Assembly (NCBI GenBank): GCA_021464525.1 | Contig: JADRCO010001044.1 | Span: 1 to 23,215 of the forward strand | Length of the DNA: 23,215 nt | Reading direction: 5' to 3' | From: Rhizophagus sp. LPA8_4_AMF | Lineage: Eukaryota; Glomeromycota; Glomeromycetes; Glomerales; Glomeraceae | Position numbers and translations under genes: made by a program | In this document: positions 22,607 to 23,215 of the stretch, one piece after another | Numbering within the stretch: position 1 is the first letter of the stretch | Layout of the letters: each line of letters opens with the position of its first letter | Notes under the pieces: model-generated | Seen by the model: only the letters and a program-made list of their open reading frames with translations | Databases searched by the model: none | Told to the model about the DNA's origin: nothing

Positions 22607-22852
22607 CTTTAATTTTTTATTAATATACTAACTTTGTCATGTATTTCATATTTATTAGGAATATTTACATTAACTTGTATTATAGAAAAATTTCACTATC
22701 TTATTTATAATATTTATTATATCCATAATATTTATAATATTTATTATATAATAAAAAACAAAAAGGATCAATTTATTCGTCTGGACCCCGTGCATTAATA
22801 ATGAAGAATCATATAACGGGGCAAATAATAATTTCATTACAGTGCTCTGAAA
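22607..22852. other. 3' flank of the Rho-GEF gene with a short AT tandem repeat
   Basis: This holds the likely 3' UTR of the Rho-GEF gene. An 18-nt AT-rich unit (TTTATAATATTTATTATA) is present at 22704-22721 and again at 22731-22748, a period of 27 nt. No gene is seen on the plus strand. Confidence 0.45.
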
Positions 22853-23002
22853 TCATTTTGCCTCTTTCCTAACTTTGAAATCACAAATAACCAATTTGTT
22901 AACGGTCAAGTAGGGTTGAGATCTTACTTCCCAAATTCTTTCACAATAATTAATGGCGTAGTGTAGTCCAAAAGTGTTACGATAAACTTTCAAGCCAAAA
23001 AG
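22853..23002 (-). pseudogene. Coding-like open segment, 49 codons, unrecognised relic or exon
   Basis: The minus strand reads open for 49 codons between TAA (23003-23005) and TGA (22853-22855) with protein-like composition, including YRNTFGLHYAINYCERIWEV and LTVNKLVICDFKVRKE. There is no ATG, and no clear splice sites could be paired with another exon in the window. It may be an internal exon of a gene extending beyond the window edge, or a decayed fragment. The family is not recognised. Confidence 0.25.
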
Positions 23003-23131
23003 TTATTTCACTATATTTACTAGATGTAATGTTAATAATATTAAATTACTTTAATAAATTTGCTATTCTTTCCATTTTATATATTTTATATAAAATTTGA
23101 AATAATATTTTTGTGTAAGTTAAATACTCGG

Positions 23132-23163
23132 AAAAACAAAAAAAAAAAAAAAAAAAAAAATTT

Positions 23164-23215
<52 letters not shown>
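23132..23215. repeat. A-homopolymer at the window end
   Basis: A run of A residues, interrupted once by TTTTTATA (about 23161-23167), reaches the last base. Such runs often mark sequencing or assembly breaks, and this one may be a contig end rather than biology. Confidence 0.8.

Overview
The window looks like nuclear DNA of a filamentous fungus. It is very AT-rich and densely intron-bearing, with short GT-AG introns (mostly 60-150 nt) ending in T-rich tracts plus AG. The gene set is fungal: a DEP-DH-PH-CNH Rho exchange factor of the Rom2/Rgf class, a fungal SAGA subunit Hfi1/Ada1, and a small I9 protease inhibitor. The base composition, a probable AT-AC minor-spliceosome intron and an SRSF7-like SR protein with a zinc knuckle fit an early-diverging fungus such as a Glomeromycotina (Rhizophagus-like) species. 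That placement is inference; no marker gene proves it.

Layout: 1-2733 is mostly AT-rich sequence with one unrecognised coding-like stretch (600-860). A plus-strand gene (2734-5787) encodes an EF-hand, coiled-coil, C-terminally membrane-anchored protein whose architecture and C-terminus suggest a KASH/Kms-type nuclear-envelope linker. It carries a candidate U12-type AT-AC intron at 4489-4558. Three minus-strand genes follow head to tail at 175-220 bp spacing: V-ATPase subunit D (9427-10901), a METTL21/Rkm5-type protein-lysine methyltransferase (8380-9251) and an SR splicing factor (6595-8161). A secreted-type I9 inhibitor (11107-11537) is divergent from the V-ATPase gene across about 200 bp. 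A DHHC palmitoyltransferase (12111-13698) converges on minus-strand HFI1/ADA1 (14588-16012). HFI1 is divergent from the large Rho-GEF gene (17306-22606) across a region holding a 388-bp foldback element.

Mobile DNA is limited to small non-autonomous elements: a 181-bp pogo/Tigger-like MITE in V-ATPase intron 3, the foldback at 16521-16908, and a degenerate foldback in a Rho-GEF intron. The window ends in a long A homopolymer. I found no tRNA, rRNA or CRISPR array.

The genes serve general cell functions (splicing, translation-factor or ribosome methylation, vacuolar acidification, palmitoylation, SAGA transcription, cell-wall-integrity Rho signalling) and do not form a single pathway. All gene models were spliced by hand; every exon junction quoted keeps frame.
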